NCBI GenBank assembly: GCA_002633025.1
Contig: NMRB01000222.1
Span: 387,024 to 451,023 of the forward strand
Direction of reading: 5' to 3'
Length of the DNA: 64,000 bases
Origin: Notospermus geniculatus
Lineage: Eukaryota; Nemertea; Pilidiophora; Heteronemertea; Lineidae
The notes beneath the pieces were generated by a model. It was given only the letters and a program-made list of their open reading frames with translations, did no database searches and had not been told where the DNA came from. This document shows, piece by piece, positions 9,330-19,189 of the stretch. The position numbers and the translations under genes were made by a program. Numbering within the stretch: position 1 is the stretch's first letter; every line of letters begins with the position of its first letter.

Positions 9330-10513
9330 CTTGCGTCCGTTTTCGTCAGTATTTCGTCTTACATGTAATTTCCTCGGTGGTGGTGGTGGTGGTGGTATGT
9401 ACGAGAAATTATCTCTCGGCCAAGTCTTGAAATTCTCACAACCGATATTTCTGAGGTTCGTGTCAACGCCGTCGGTTGGTGAAAAAACGCCTGGCCCTGT
9501 TGTTGTCGCGATTCATGGTGATGAATATGTGATAAAAAAATTCCCGCGTTCAAGGCACATTCAGTTCTTGACTGGATGATTCATTCATGAGTGAATGTCA
9601 AATGTCGAAAAATGTTGTTGTCAAAAGTCCAACCGAAAAAAGGTGGTGAGAAATGTTGGCGGACGACAGAAAGGTACGGTAATAGAAAGTCACTCAAATG
9701 TACATGTACACATCATTTGTAACCGCACCGCCGAGGATACAATCGAGAAGTGCCACTGAGAGTTAAAAAGTTTGGGGAAGAATCACAGCGCGCGGAATTT
9801 TCCCCAGTTTAGATACGAATTGAGATTGACTGATACGAATTGAGATTGACACCGCATGTAATTCCAAATCTGGCCAGCGGGAAAACGTAGATGGCACTGC
9901 ATGTCTCAAGATATTCGCGGTCTTATCCACATTTTTCGGCGGCCCCGGGTGAAAAGTTGTCACTGACTGCGTCGAGGATCGAGTTGAAAATTATAAGAAG
10001 TCAATAAAGAGTTGGAATTGACGGGCAAGCCTAAAGCTTGCTGCATGCTTTAAATCAAACAGGTTTGATATATGGAGTTCAGTGGAGTCGTCCAGCGGCG
10101 GCCGCGTCCGCCAGATTCCATTCGTAGCACATTGAGGATTTTTCTGCATGGCGTTCGGCCAGTGGCGTCAAAAAAACGCCTCTGGACGCCGAAGTTGGCG
10201 GCCTGCCTGTATAGATACCTGCAATCCCGCTGTTTGCAGATTTTTCCCCAGTAATCATGCATTGTAGTTCCAAATCTCACCAGCGGATAAATCGTAGATG
10301 GCACTCACTGCATGTGTCTATCTCCTGTCTGTCAGATAGAGGGAAGCCGAATCTGGAATTTCACTGTGAAGATTTTTGGGCCGGGACGAAAAATGCAGCC
10401 CTGGCCAGCAACAAGTAAATCCTTACTATTTGCTGGCCAGAGCAATATGGCGGCCAAATTCGAGTTATGTGTCACTTACTTTGCATCCGATTACGTTCTC
10501 TCCAAATAAACAT
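9330..10513. other. Non-coding stretch with a GGT microsatellite and R2 (MITE-like) fragments
   Basis: A GGT run lies at about 9374-9396. From about 9755 to 9905 and again at 10255-10300 there are fragments of a dispersed element, here called R2. Its marks are AAAGTTTGGGGAAGAATC, GATACGAATTGAGATTGAC and CCAGCGGGAAAACGTAGATGG. Fuller copies lie at 21913-22455 and 26365-26635. No gene is supported. Confidence 0.6.
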
Positions 10514-10741
10514 TCAATAATGGGAAAAATGACGTAAAGCGTTGTGACCGTCTGCTGCTAGGGGAATTGTCAAACTAAAGTCGCCATTATCTGCGGTGCG
10601 CCGGGCATCTTCTATTTCTACTTGTGTCAAGTTGAAAATTTTATCTGCCGAAATGGTTATTGCCCAAATGCGGTCGGCGTCGCGTGAAATAAAACTACCC
10701 AACTCTCTGTCGTCTTGATTCTCAATTTCAAGCCCGTCCAT
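10514..10741 (-). CDS. Small hypothetical protein, 75 aa (doubtful)
   Basis: This short minus-strand frame has protein-like composition (FISRDADRIWAITISADKIF, then a helical acidic segment) and starts with ATG at 10741. There is no domain and no neighbouring gene. It may be a gene fragment within the repeat region. Confidence 0.25.
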   Translation of the reverse strand: MDGLEIENQDDRELGSFISRDADRIWAITISADKIFNLTQVEIEDARRTADNGDFSLTIPLAADGHNALRHFSHY

Positions 10742-11243
10742 TGTATAGGGGGGACCGACATCATGTTGTTTCTAGTATCTCGAAGTGAGGTGGATGGTGG
10801 TGGCGGGTCGTTTGGTGTTGAATCGCATAATATGTGCTTTGTGTTAGCGAAATGCGTTTGTTTCTATGTACCCCTCTGTCTGCTCGACATCAGAACCAAC
10901 CGTTCTGTAATTTCATGCTTGATTTTTCGCTTCCTGATACTTTTCTCTGCCCGGTGTTTTGAGTGATGCTGTCCGCATTTGCCCAATGTCACCTAGGCTC
11001 TGTATGTAGCACCGAGATAGATTTGAAATAGCAGACACAAATCGGCTTCAGGATAGGTACTTCTTGTAGGCCTATAAAGACAAATCAACCTGAGTATCTC
11101 AATATATTGTCAAAGCTATCTAGATTCGTTAGGCCTAGGTCTACTACCAGATATCAAATCGGAATCGGAATTGGTAACATTCTTGCATGACATTCGTCAC
11201 CAGTTACGAATGTACAGTCATAGCAATTGACGAGAAATACACT

Positions 11244-11336
11244 ACATATGTACACTTATACCATTACGGGATATGGCCGAAGACATTCGTGCACAAAGTC
11301 TTCGGCCCTATCTCGTAATGGTATAGTGTACATCTG
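11244..11336. repeat. Long hairpin, copy 1
   Basis: The arms 11244-11284 and 11298-11336 pair almost perfectly around a short loop. The core text is ACACTTATACCATTACG and GGCCGAAGAC, with the reverse complement GTCTTCGGCC and CGTAATGGTATAGTGT. It sits between two copies of the ~150-bp module. Confidence 0.85.
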
Positions 11337-12291
11337 TAATGTATTTGGCCAAAAATGAGCCATCATTTTCTGCAATGCATTTACCATGTGCTGAGAAATT
11401 TTCTGACGTTCTCATAAAACAAAGAATATTTCAATCGACGAGTACTCATTCGCTTAAGGGGTGATGACCGTAAAATTTCGCCCTTTTCCAAAACGCACGC
11501 CTCCTTGACCCTTTTTGGAAATAACTGGGTCGACCCCACTGCCCTTATCGCTTTTGTGACATGCAGCGCCACCTGCGCTCTCTCGCTGGTCAGAATTGGA
11601 ACTACGATACGATCACTGCCCTTATCAATTTTGTGACATGCAGCGCCACCTACGCTCCCTCGCTGGTCAGAATTGGAACTAATCACTGCATGATTCGTCC
11701 CAATTTCATGTTTCATTTTTCTCTGGCATCGCCGAACCATCATTCTCTGTTTTCTTATTTTGGGGCTGCTAAAATGAGCATTTTCTATGTACCCCTCTGT
11801 CTGTTGAGGTTCCGTATCAAGATTCATCCCGGCACTTGACGTCAACATTAGAAACACGTGTTGTAGTAGGAATCATCGCAGAGTCATGTCGCAGAGTCGT
11901 GGCACATTTTATGCATCACATATTATGTATATGTCTAAAGCCGGCGAACAAATTCATTCCGTCGACATCAGAACCAACCATTCTGTAATTTCATGCTTGA
12001 TTTTTCGCCTTCTGATACTTTTCTCTGCCCGGTGTTTTGAGTGATGCTGTCCGCATTTGCCCAATGTCACCTAGGCTCTGTATGTGGCACTGAGATAGAT
12101 TTGAAATAGCAGACACAAATCGGCATCAGGATAGGTACTTCTTGTAGACCTGAGACAAATCAACCTGAGTACCGGTATCTCAATTGTCAAAGCTATCTAG
12201 ATTCGTTAGGTATTAGAATTAGTAACATTCTTGCATGACATTCGTCACCAGTTACGAATGTACAGTCATAGCAATTGACGAGAAATACACT

Positions 12292-12387
12292 ACAGATGTA
12301 CACTTATACCATTACGAGATACGGCCGAAGACTTTTGTATGCTTAGGTCTTCGGCCGTATCTCGTAATGGTATAGTGTACATCTGTA
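12292..12387. repeat. Long hairpin, copy 2
   Basis: This is the same palindrome as at 11244-11336. The arms of about 41 bases (12292-12332 and 12347-12387) pair with almost no mismatches around a different 14-base loop. The flanks (GTTACGAATGTACAGTCATA upstream, TTGGCCAAAAATGAGCC downstream) are also shared, so the whole block was duplicated. Confidence 0.85.
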
Positions 12388-13750
12388 ATGTAATTGGCCA
12401 AAAATGAGCCATCATTTCTGCAATGCATTTACCATTTGCTGAGAATGTTTTTGACGTTCTCATAAAGCAAAGAAGAATTCACTCGACGAGTACTCTGTTG
12501 CTTGAGGGGCAATGACCGTCAATTTCGCCCTTTTCCAAAACGCACGCACGCACGCACCTAGGCTCTGTAATATGTAGCACCAACCATTCTGTAATTTCAT
12601 GCTTGATTTTTCGCTTCCTGATACTTTTCTCTGCCCGGTGTTTTGAGTGATGCTGTCCGCATTTGCCCAATGTCACCTAGGCTCTGTATGTAGCACTGAG
12701 ATAGATTTGAAATAGCAGACACAAATCGGCTTCAGGATAGGTACTTCTTGTGTAGGCCAAAGACAAATCAACAACCTGAGTATCTCAATTGTCAAATTTG
12801 ACAAGTCCAGTTCGTCATTTTGACCAAACCCTGCATGGATAACATTTTCTCCAAATTTCAAGCTGAAACAATGAACGGTTTGGAAAATAGGATTTGAAAC
12901 TGACCATGTTTCAAACCACTAGATGGTTTGTCTTGTTTCGCAAAATGTCACCTAGGCTCTGTATGTAGCACTGAGATAGATTTGAAATAGCAGACACAAA
13001 TCGGCTTCAGGATATTAGGTACCGTACTTCTTGTGTACGCCTAAGACAAATCCAAGTGAGAAATTTGAGCGTAAGAATGTCCGTGTGTTGTTGAATGATC
13101 GATGCTTGCCGCTGCACTAGAGACTTCACGGCAATACTTGTTGGCTGACAAAACCAAGTGAGGAACTTGTGCGTGTGCGTGTGTCAAAAACACCCAAGTG
13201 GGTCGTTTGGTGTTGAATCGCATTATGTGCTTTGTGTTAGCGAAATGCGTTTGTTTTGTCGGTTGTGTATTTGGTTTGTTGGTTGGGGTTGTGAGGTTTG
13301 TTTGGTATAGTCTTGTGGCGTTTTCGACGAGCCATTCAACTGTGCGCTTGAATCGGCCCGGTCGCATCTCGGACATGGTCAACTGGCAATTGGCCTGACT
13401 GGCCAAAGCGTGCCGCCACCGCTTGGCAAGCCACTAAAACGCCGTCAAAATCACTGTCAAGCTACCGGAAATAGGGCCCCCTCTTCACACACACCCCCCC
13501 CTAAACACAAGCAACCAACCACAACACATATCGTCACCAACACATATCAACTACTTGGTCAAAAACACCCAAGTGAGGTGACAATGTCGCCAGAAAAAAG
13601 ACAAGAGCCCTCCCTCTAGCGGCAGACAGTGAAACTATAGTTTCAGACAGACAGAGATAAGAAAGAATAATTAGGTCAACCTGTCACATCAATCATCCGA
13701 ACCCAGACGTACAGGTGGCGCCAGTAGAACGGCAAAAATGTAAACTAATC

Positions 13751-15815
13751 CAAGTTACTAAACTGATGCAGTAGCTAGTAACTCATTCGCTACCGGCATT
13801 TACAATTCCGGAACATGTGTAGCCATGATGCGCGAAATATGTAAATTTCGATGCATTGGGATGGAGTCAACCCAAATACAATAAATACATGTATGCATTG
13901 TGTCTAAAAGATGTTCAAAGTCTTCCGCAAAATATTTCTTGCTCCGTTGAGGTCTCTGTGTACTTCATATTGGCACTGTGAACATTTGAAAGTCTCTGAA
14001 CCACCTAACTTCTCATTTTTGACACCGCAGCGTCCACAAGTCTTGGATGTATAGGACTCATCTTGTAGTACCACACTGCATTTTGTACCTAAAGCTCTGT
14101 GCACAAGTCTGTTTCTGAAAGCGGAATGTCTCCAACACAACAAGTCGCGTTTGGCTCTTTTAGACAGTTTTCCCTTGCCCGATTTATCCTTGAGAACAAT
14201 GCGTCTCACCGAAATGTCACCCAGTGATACCAGACCGTAGTTAGTTACCAAGTGCGATGCCAAGGTGGCGTGGATCGTATTGGCTACGTTAGCCATTTTG
14301 TAATGCAGTTTGGCCATGCACCTTCCGGCATCTTTTCCTGACTGAGTTTGAGTTCTCGATTTAGCCAGAGACAGGCGTCTTCTCTGATCGTCGATCTTGT
14401 CCATCAAAGGTCTGATCAGGTGTTGTTTGTCCTCCACGAGTCCGACCTGCCATGCCGCTTTGTTGGTCTCGTCGAACACAGTTGCAAAAGTCCTACCGCC
14501 CGGGTCTATGCCGCACATGGCGTTTTCTGTTCCCGGAACTCTGGTGGCTGTCCTGGTGTAATTCGCCTCACACGGAATTCTTAGCACAAACCTCCCGCCA
14601 GGTAATTTGGACACGGTGACATCGTGGTCGATGGGTGGTAACTTGCTTGTAGTCTTCTTCAACTTTAGGAATCTCTCTTTCGGATTTCTTAGGCCACCAA
14701 AAGCCTGTGGTAGTAATCGAATGTAACGCCTCCGAAATTTGGACTTGTCACTTGCATATTTCAGATCTTCGTCACTTAGAAATCTGGCGTACAACTTTTG
14801 CACTTGGAAAGAATCTGTATATGGATCCACTTGATTTCTGCGCTGCAATTCAATACGTTCGCCGGTTTTATTCCTTTTTTTCTGCCAAGTCTTTGCCGAT
14901 TTATAGTTTGCACACCACATCTTACAAGCAGTCAACCTGATAGTGGTGTGTGGGTTACCCCCTTCTCTGTATAACCAATCGTCTCCGGGAACACGATATG
15001 AATCGTCCACGTCCTGCACTTTTGCCTTACAAACAAATTTTTGCAAGTCAAACTGAGATGGTTTAACTTCTTTTTGCTCAACCAAGTAACTGCACATGTT
15101 GAAAGCGGTGTTGGACGACCTCAACATTTCCTCTAACACAAGTCTTTGATTTTTGGTGGGTTTGAGTCCAACACTGAACGTGGTCATCACTTTTTTGTCA
15201 TCCGACTTTTTTTTCTTGGAAGCAAAGTCGGTAAGGTCCAGACCCACGGTCGCATCTCGTACAGTCAAGTCTCTGCATCTTATCGAATTCCACCACTTCC
15301 ACATGGTAGAGTGGCCTTTCACGTGGGCCGCCTCCCACAGGGTTAACACAGGTCTCTGGCGCTTCATCTCCGTTAACACTGTTGTTCGATGCAGTAACAA
15401 CCCTATTGTGGGTATAAGTAGCCAAACAAAACTGATCTAGATACAAATCCTGAATGGGAAAAAGTCAAGAGGAATTGTTCTCTTTTACATCCATACAATT
15501 TTAACCAATCACGGACCCGTTTCTAAAAAAATAGCATCACAACTCATCCCGTGAGGCCATCAGAGCCACCAAAACTGATCGAGATCCAATTGTTTGGAAT
15601 CCTGAATGGGATCAAGACGTCTGGCAGGACTTTGAAAAAAGAATAAAAACAAGTAAAATGAAAGAGTTCGAGAGGAAGTGCTTTTCAAATACAATATTTT
15701 CATACACATATTACTGGCTACGACGCCATATGGAGTCACGGGAAGCGAATGAGTTAAGCGTAGTTCCAAATTTCGGCCAAGAATCCTACCAGCAAGTTAC
15801 TAAACTGATGCAGTA
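13751..15815. mobile_element. TnpB/Fanzor-type element bounded by a 23-bp direct repeat
   Basis: An identical 23-base sequence lies at 13751-13773 and 15793-15815. It begins CAAGTTACTAAACTG and ends ATGCAGTA. Just inside lies a 13-bp inverted pair, TAACTCATTCGCT at 13779-13791 and its exact complement at 15744-15756. The only substantial gene between them is the RNA-guided nuclease homologue on the minus strand. No transposase is present, so this would be a non-autonomous unit mobilised in trans. Limits are inferred. A short internal direct repeat (AAAACTGATC ... ATCCTGAATGGGA) lies in its 5' flank at 15427-15468 and 15570-15615. Confidence 0.6.
13904..15400 (-). CDS. TnpB/Fanzor-family RNA-guided DNA endonuclease
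   Basis: The protein has 498 residues at the first ATG. A later start near the segment TFSVGLKPTKNQRLVLEEML is possible, because that is where family similarity begins. The RuvC-like nuclease is recognisable: motif I is GIDPGGRTF with D299, and motif III is DLNGARNIL with D483. Between them is a treble-clef zinc ribbon (C455, C458, C473, C476) preceded by ESYTSKTCGRCG. At the usual motif II position the text is LVSLGDISVRR (D395), not the canonical Glu. E448, just before the zinc ribbon, could be the displaced catalytic Glu described for eukaryotic Fanzors. In this family an omega-type RNA from the element's 3' end guides cleavage. The equivalent region would be about 13774-13950. The reading frame is intact, and the gene is GC-balanced and intronless. 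Confidence 0.88.
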   Translation of the reverse strand: MLLHRTTVLTEMKRQRPVLTLWEAAHVKGHSTMWKWWNSIRCRDLTVRDATVGLDLTDFASKKKKSDDKKVMTTFSVGLKPTKNQRLVLEEMLRSSNTAFNMCSYLVEQKEVKPSQFDLQKFVCKAKVQDVDDSYRVPGDDWLYREGGNPHTTIRLTACKMWCANYKSAKTWQKKRNKTGERIELQRRNQVDPYTDSFQVQKLYARFLSDEDLKYASDKSKFRRRYIRLLPQAFGGLRNPKERFLKLKKTTSKLPPIDHDVTVSKLPGGRFVLRIPCEANYTRTATRVPGTENAMCGIDPGGRTFATVFDETNKAAWQVGLVEDKQHLIRPLMDKIDDQRRRLSLAKSRTQTQSGKDAGRCMAKLHYKMANVANTIHATLASHLVTNYGLVSLGDISVRRIVLKDKSGKGKLSKRAKRDLLCWRHSAFRNRLVHRALGTKCSVVLQDESYTSKTCGRCGVKNEKLGGSETFKCSQCQYEVHRDLNGARNILRKTLNIF

Positions 15816-15915
15816 AGTCAAGCAAAGACTAGAGAAATATTAGGCACAAATTCGTACCTTTACTACTTGGGCCTAAATATTATTCATTGCTCTCGTCTTT
15901 CTCTCGGACAAGACT

Positions 15916-16899
15916 ATGATGAAACACACACCCAACATCCTGAGGAGGAGGACGCCGGTGACGGCGAATCGCCCACCGCTGCTGACAGAGCCGCCGGCAA
16001 ATCAGAGTCCGGGGCCGATCACGCGATACCACCGGTTCTGTTCGGACGAACTACACCCGATACAGAAAAACGAGTTACGGATGCCGCCATCTCCACGATC
16101 TCTACCGAACCCAGAAGGCAAAATCCTCGAGTGGCCCGAACCGAATGGCGCCTTGTCGCAGCCACCGAGTAAGTCGATAGCGGAGAGGAGAAATGCACCC
16201 CTGCCCAAACCTCTGTCGCCCGTCGTTGTAGGCGGCGAAGAGCGCGACACCGACAGAGACGCGATGACAATGTGTCCGAAATGTCGCACCTACAAGATAT
16301 GCACGCGGTGTCAGAAGAAGGCCAGATCTCACGCCATCGAAGACTTCATTCAATCTCGCCCTCGAGGCGAATGGAAGAACGTCCTGTACCTGGTTCCGGC
16401 CGTCCTATTCAAGTTTCTAGGCGGAAACCTTGAGAACGGATACGGACACTTGGCGTTCGGAACGTACACGGAGACCGAATGGAACGACGGAAGAGTGATC
16501 ATTAGCGACCAGGTGGTCGAGGTGTTATTCTTCACCACCGGATGTACCGCCAAGGGCGGCAGTAACCTCACCACGGATCCCTATTCCCTATTCTGGTGTT
16601 TCGACCACGTTGAAGTTGGACTGGCGGATTTCGGTTTGACAATGGAGATCAGAAGAGACCGATCGGGTGGCGAACTCTCGCTGTTTTGCGACGAACAACA
16701 GTTCAGGGAAATTGACAACACGTTCGCCGCCGTCACCGATCCTTGTTTGGTCACGTCGAGCGAGGAGATCCTCGCACAGACCGACAGTGTCGAGGTCTTG
16801 GAAACGTACACCGAGATCGCAATAGTAGAACAACAAGGAGCGCGATTCGCCGACAACATTATCTGCGTTCATTTTTCAATAAAACCCGAGACTCAGTGA
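15916..16899 (+). CDS. Unrecognised protein with Pro-rich N-terminus and CxxC zinc motif
   Basis: This 327-residue frame has a proline-rich, probably disordered N-terminal third. A short zinc-type motif follows (CPKCRTYKICTRCQKK, about 119-134), then a folded-looking C-terminal domain of about 190 residues. A consensus AATAAA poly(A) signal lies within the last codons (about 16878). Base composition is richer in GC than the flanking repeats, and codon use is regular, so it looks functional. It lies directly downstream of the TnpB/Fanzor element and directly upstream of the R1 array. I do not recognise the domain. A viral regulatory protein is possible, but this is only a guess from shape. Confidence 0.65.
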   Translation: MMKHTPNILRRRTPVTANRPPLLTEPPANQSPGPITRYHRFCSDELHPIQKNELRMPPSPRSLPNPEGKILEWPEPNGALSQPPSKSIAERRNAPLPKPLSPVVVGGEERDTDRDAMTMCPKCRTYKICTRCQKKARSHAIEDFIQSRPRGEWKNVLYLVPAVLFKFLGGNLENGYGHLAFGTYTETEWNDGRVIISDQVVEVLFFTTGCTAKGGSNLTTDPYSLFWCFDHVEVGLADFGLTMEIRRDRSGGELSLFCDEQQFREIDNTFAAVTDPCLVTSSEEILAQTDSVEVLETYTEIAIVEQQGARFADNIICVHFSIKPETQ

Positions 16900-16907
16900 G
16901 AAAATCC

Positions 16908-17880
16908 GTCTTAGGAACTCATTCCGACAATTTATATCTCACAATGTATTTCACGTACATTCACTGTACATTCAGTTTTCTGGTGAAGCCCATGTTAACG
17001 TTATTTCCTTCAGAGAGGCTTCACTAGAAAACCAAAATGCCACGCCCACCTCAATGGTCAACACCAGTTGCAAAGACCCAAAACGTACAGTTTCTTATAG
17101 GTATCTCTACCTAGCGTCAGCAGTATACCTTGTAATGCGAAATGTAAGTGCCGTCTTAGGAACTCATTCCGTCAATTGGTATGTATGATGAAATCATCGC
17201 ATTATACCCCGTCTTACGAACTCATTCCGACAATTTGTATCTCACAATGTATTTCGTGTACATTCACTGTACATTCAGTTTTCTGGTGAAGCCCATGTTA
17301 ACGTTATTTCCTTCAGAGAGGCTTCACTAGAAAACCAAAATGCCACGCCCACCTCAATGGTTAACACCAATTGCAAAGACCCAAAACGTACAGTTTCTTA
17401 TAGGTATCTCTACCTAGCGTCAGCAGTATACCTTGTAATGCGAAATATAGGCCTAAGTGCCGTCTTAGGAACTCATTCCGTCAATTGGTATGTATGGAAT
17501 CATCGCATTATGCCCCGTCTTAGGAACTAATTCCGACAATTTGTTTTGTATGAAATCATCGCATTATCCCATCTTACGAACTCATTCCGACAATTTGTAT
17601 CTCACAATGTATTTTGTGTACATTCACTGTACATTCAGTTTTCTGGTGAAGCCCATGTTAACGTTATTTCCTTCAGAGAGGCTTCACTAGAAAACCGAAA
17701 TGCCACGCCCACCTCAATGGTTAACACCAGTTGCAAAGACCCAAAACGTACAGTTTCTTATAGGTATCTCTATCTAGCGTCAGCAGTATACCTTGTAATG
17801 CGAAATATAAGTGCCGTCCTAGGAACTCATTCCGTCAATTCGTATGTATGAAATCATCGCATTATGCCGACAAATCAGAA
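16908..17880 (+). repeat. R1 repeat array, plus orientation, part 1
   Basis: Three tandem copies of a ~250-300 bp unit begin near 16908, 17207 and 17569. Each unit begins with TTAGGAACTCATTCCG-type text. It contains GTACATTCACTGTACATTC, then TTCAGAGAGGCTTCACTAG, then CAAAGACCCAAAACGTACAG, and ends near CAGTATACCTTGTAATGCG. Linkers repeat GAAATCATCGCATTATG. Conserved ~100-codon frames run through the copies but overlap units in several frames and are not treated as genes. Confidence 0.9.
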
Positions 17881-18052
17881 CACATCCCGTCATCAAGGAT
17901 ACCTCGTAACGGGGCGTGTCATGGGACATTGCCCGCCAAAACCATTCATGCCGTATAGACATCGTCAAAGGCGACCATCATAGGCCTTGACGGGAACTTG
18001 TTCTAAAAACACACAGATTTGTACAAATCAGTGTTTTGCACCAAGAGTTCAC
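17860..18052 (+). repeat. R1-adjacent module, copy 1
   Basis: A module marked by CATTGCCCGCCAAAACCATT, GTATAGACATCGTCAAAGG and GATTTGTACAAATCAGTG follows the R1 array here and again at about 19884-20012. The first copy has an extra stretch containing CATCCCGTCATCAAGG. It holds a 24-base perfect match (17989-18012) to the primase-helicase coding region. Confidence 0.8.
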
Positions 18053-19189
18053 TCAGATTTCCGACGGCAACAAAACTCAGTCACCCATAGTCAATTGCTG
18101 ACGCCTCTCGTTCTCTGCATTCGAGCAAATGATGTCGGCAGCTGACGCTGGTTCAGAGCCTTTTTTACATCGTTCGTTCGCACCGTTTTGTCATGCCTGA
18201 ATATGGGCAAAACATACGTCTACGTATAGGAATAGGCGTACATACAGTACCAGTACAAAAATCGCTCTCGGAGTGAGTCGAACTTTTCATGACAGTTTCC
18301 ACACTATACTGCACATTTCCGGACACAGGCAGTCACCCACAGTCGACAGTGTTGAAGAAAGCCATCTTCATAATGGAACTTCCCTCGTCATATGCGAGGC
18401 AAATTACTTGTATGCCTAGGCAGGCCTACAAGTACTTCCTTGTCACTTCCCGACACCTCTCCTTCTCTGCATTCGAGCAACTGATGTCGGCTGAGCCCAA
18501 TAATGGTGAGCAATGGCCTCCTCCCTGGTTGGGTGTGAGAACTGTGAAGAAAGTGGCAGTGGGACAGTGATTCTGAAAAAACTGTCTGGGTCGACAACAA
18601 CTGGAAATAGAAAATGGAATAGTTGCGATCAGTCTGTAAGAGCGTGCGAGATCATCATCATCATCTGTGGTCATCTCTGCCTCTTCACCTACATGATCTA
18701 CCTCAGCTACTGTGGGTTTGATGATCCGACAGTTGACAATGACAGCTTTCGTCATCGTTTTACCTCGTTCACTTGTACATCGGCCTTGCGACTGGAAGCA
18801 ACTGAACGCAAAGGCCATTGCGGCAACAGTCGGCAACGCGTAGAACATGGGCAACTGGCTGGAACTACCGGCAACGGTCGGCAATAGCGCTCACATCGAC
18901 CTCTTTGAGGATCAGGACCCATGTTCCCGAAGCCGTCGTAAGGTTAACGATGTCGTTACGCTATGCATTTTCCCAGTTTTAACGACATCGTTAACCTAAC
19001 GACAGCTTCGGGAACATCGGCCCTGATCAGTTGCTGCCGTTTCCAGCCAGTCGCCCACCGGCGTTGCCGGCAATAGACCGACCTGAGACCGAATTCCCCA
19101 GTTCGCATTCAGAGTCCACTTCTTGAAGCGATCTCAGGCCGACTCAGCTCCCCTAGGCCGGTCTAAATATGATGTGTCTGAACAGTTTG
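18053..19189. other. Non-coding spacer with degenerate duplications and a palindrome
   Basis: The text TTCTCTGCATTCGAGCAA ... TGATGTCGGC occurs near 18110 and 18460, in each case after AGTCACCCA-type text, so a ~350-bp unit is duplicated and diverged. Short open frames on both strands (18289-18887) are low-complexity or Cys-rich without coherent protein character. No gene is supported. Confidence 0.5.
18921..19016. repeat. Palindrome (about 38-bp arms)
   Basis: The arms 18921-18958 and 18979-19016 pair with one or two mismatches: ATGTTCCCGAAGC and AGGTTAACGATGTCGTTA against TAACGACATCGTTAACCT and GCTTCGGGAACAT. Weaker pairing extends outward on both sides. It resembles a foldback element. 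Its sequence is unrelated to the hairpins near 11.2 and 12.3 kb. Confidence 0.8.

Larger units (their letters stand above)
10805..13260. repeat. Mosaic of diverged direct repeats (accessory region)
   Basis: A ~150-bp module (marks: CATGCTTGATTTTTCGC, GTGATGCTGTCCGCATTTGC, GTCACCTAGGCTCTGTATGT, CAGACACAAATCGGC) recurs at about 10915-11075, 11990-12150, 12598-12755 and, truncated, 12944-13040. A second module (GGGTCGTTTGGTGTTGAATC, then GTGTTAGCGAAATGCG) occurs at 10805-10864 and 13199-13258. A third (CAGCGCCACCT, TCTCGCTGGTCAGAATTGG) occurs twice at 11563-11683. The pattern suggests serial duplication of non-coding DNA. No gene is supported between 10.75 and 13.75 kb. Confidence 0.8.

Noticed and set aside
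9040-9579. 179-codon plus-strand frame with poly-Gly
   Set aside because: It crosses a GGT microsatellite and is antisense to a more plausible minus-strand gene.
18289-18887. Short frames of 93-152 codons on both strands
   Set aside because: They lie in a diverged duplication, conflict with each other, and lack coherent protein features.
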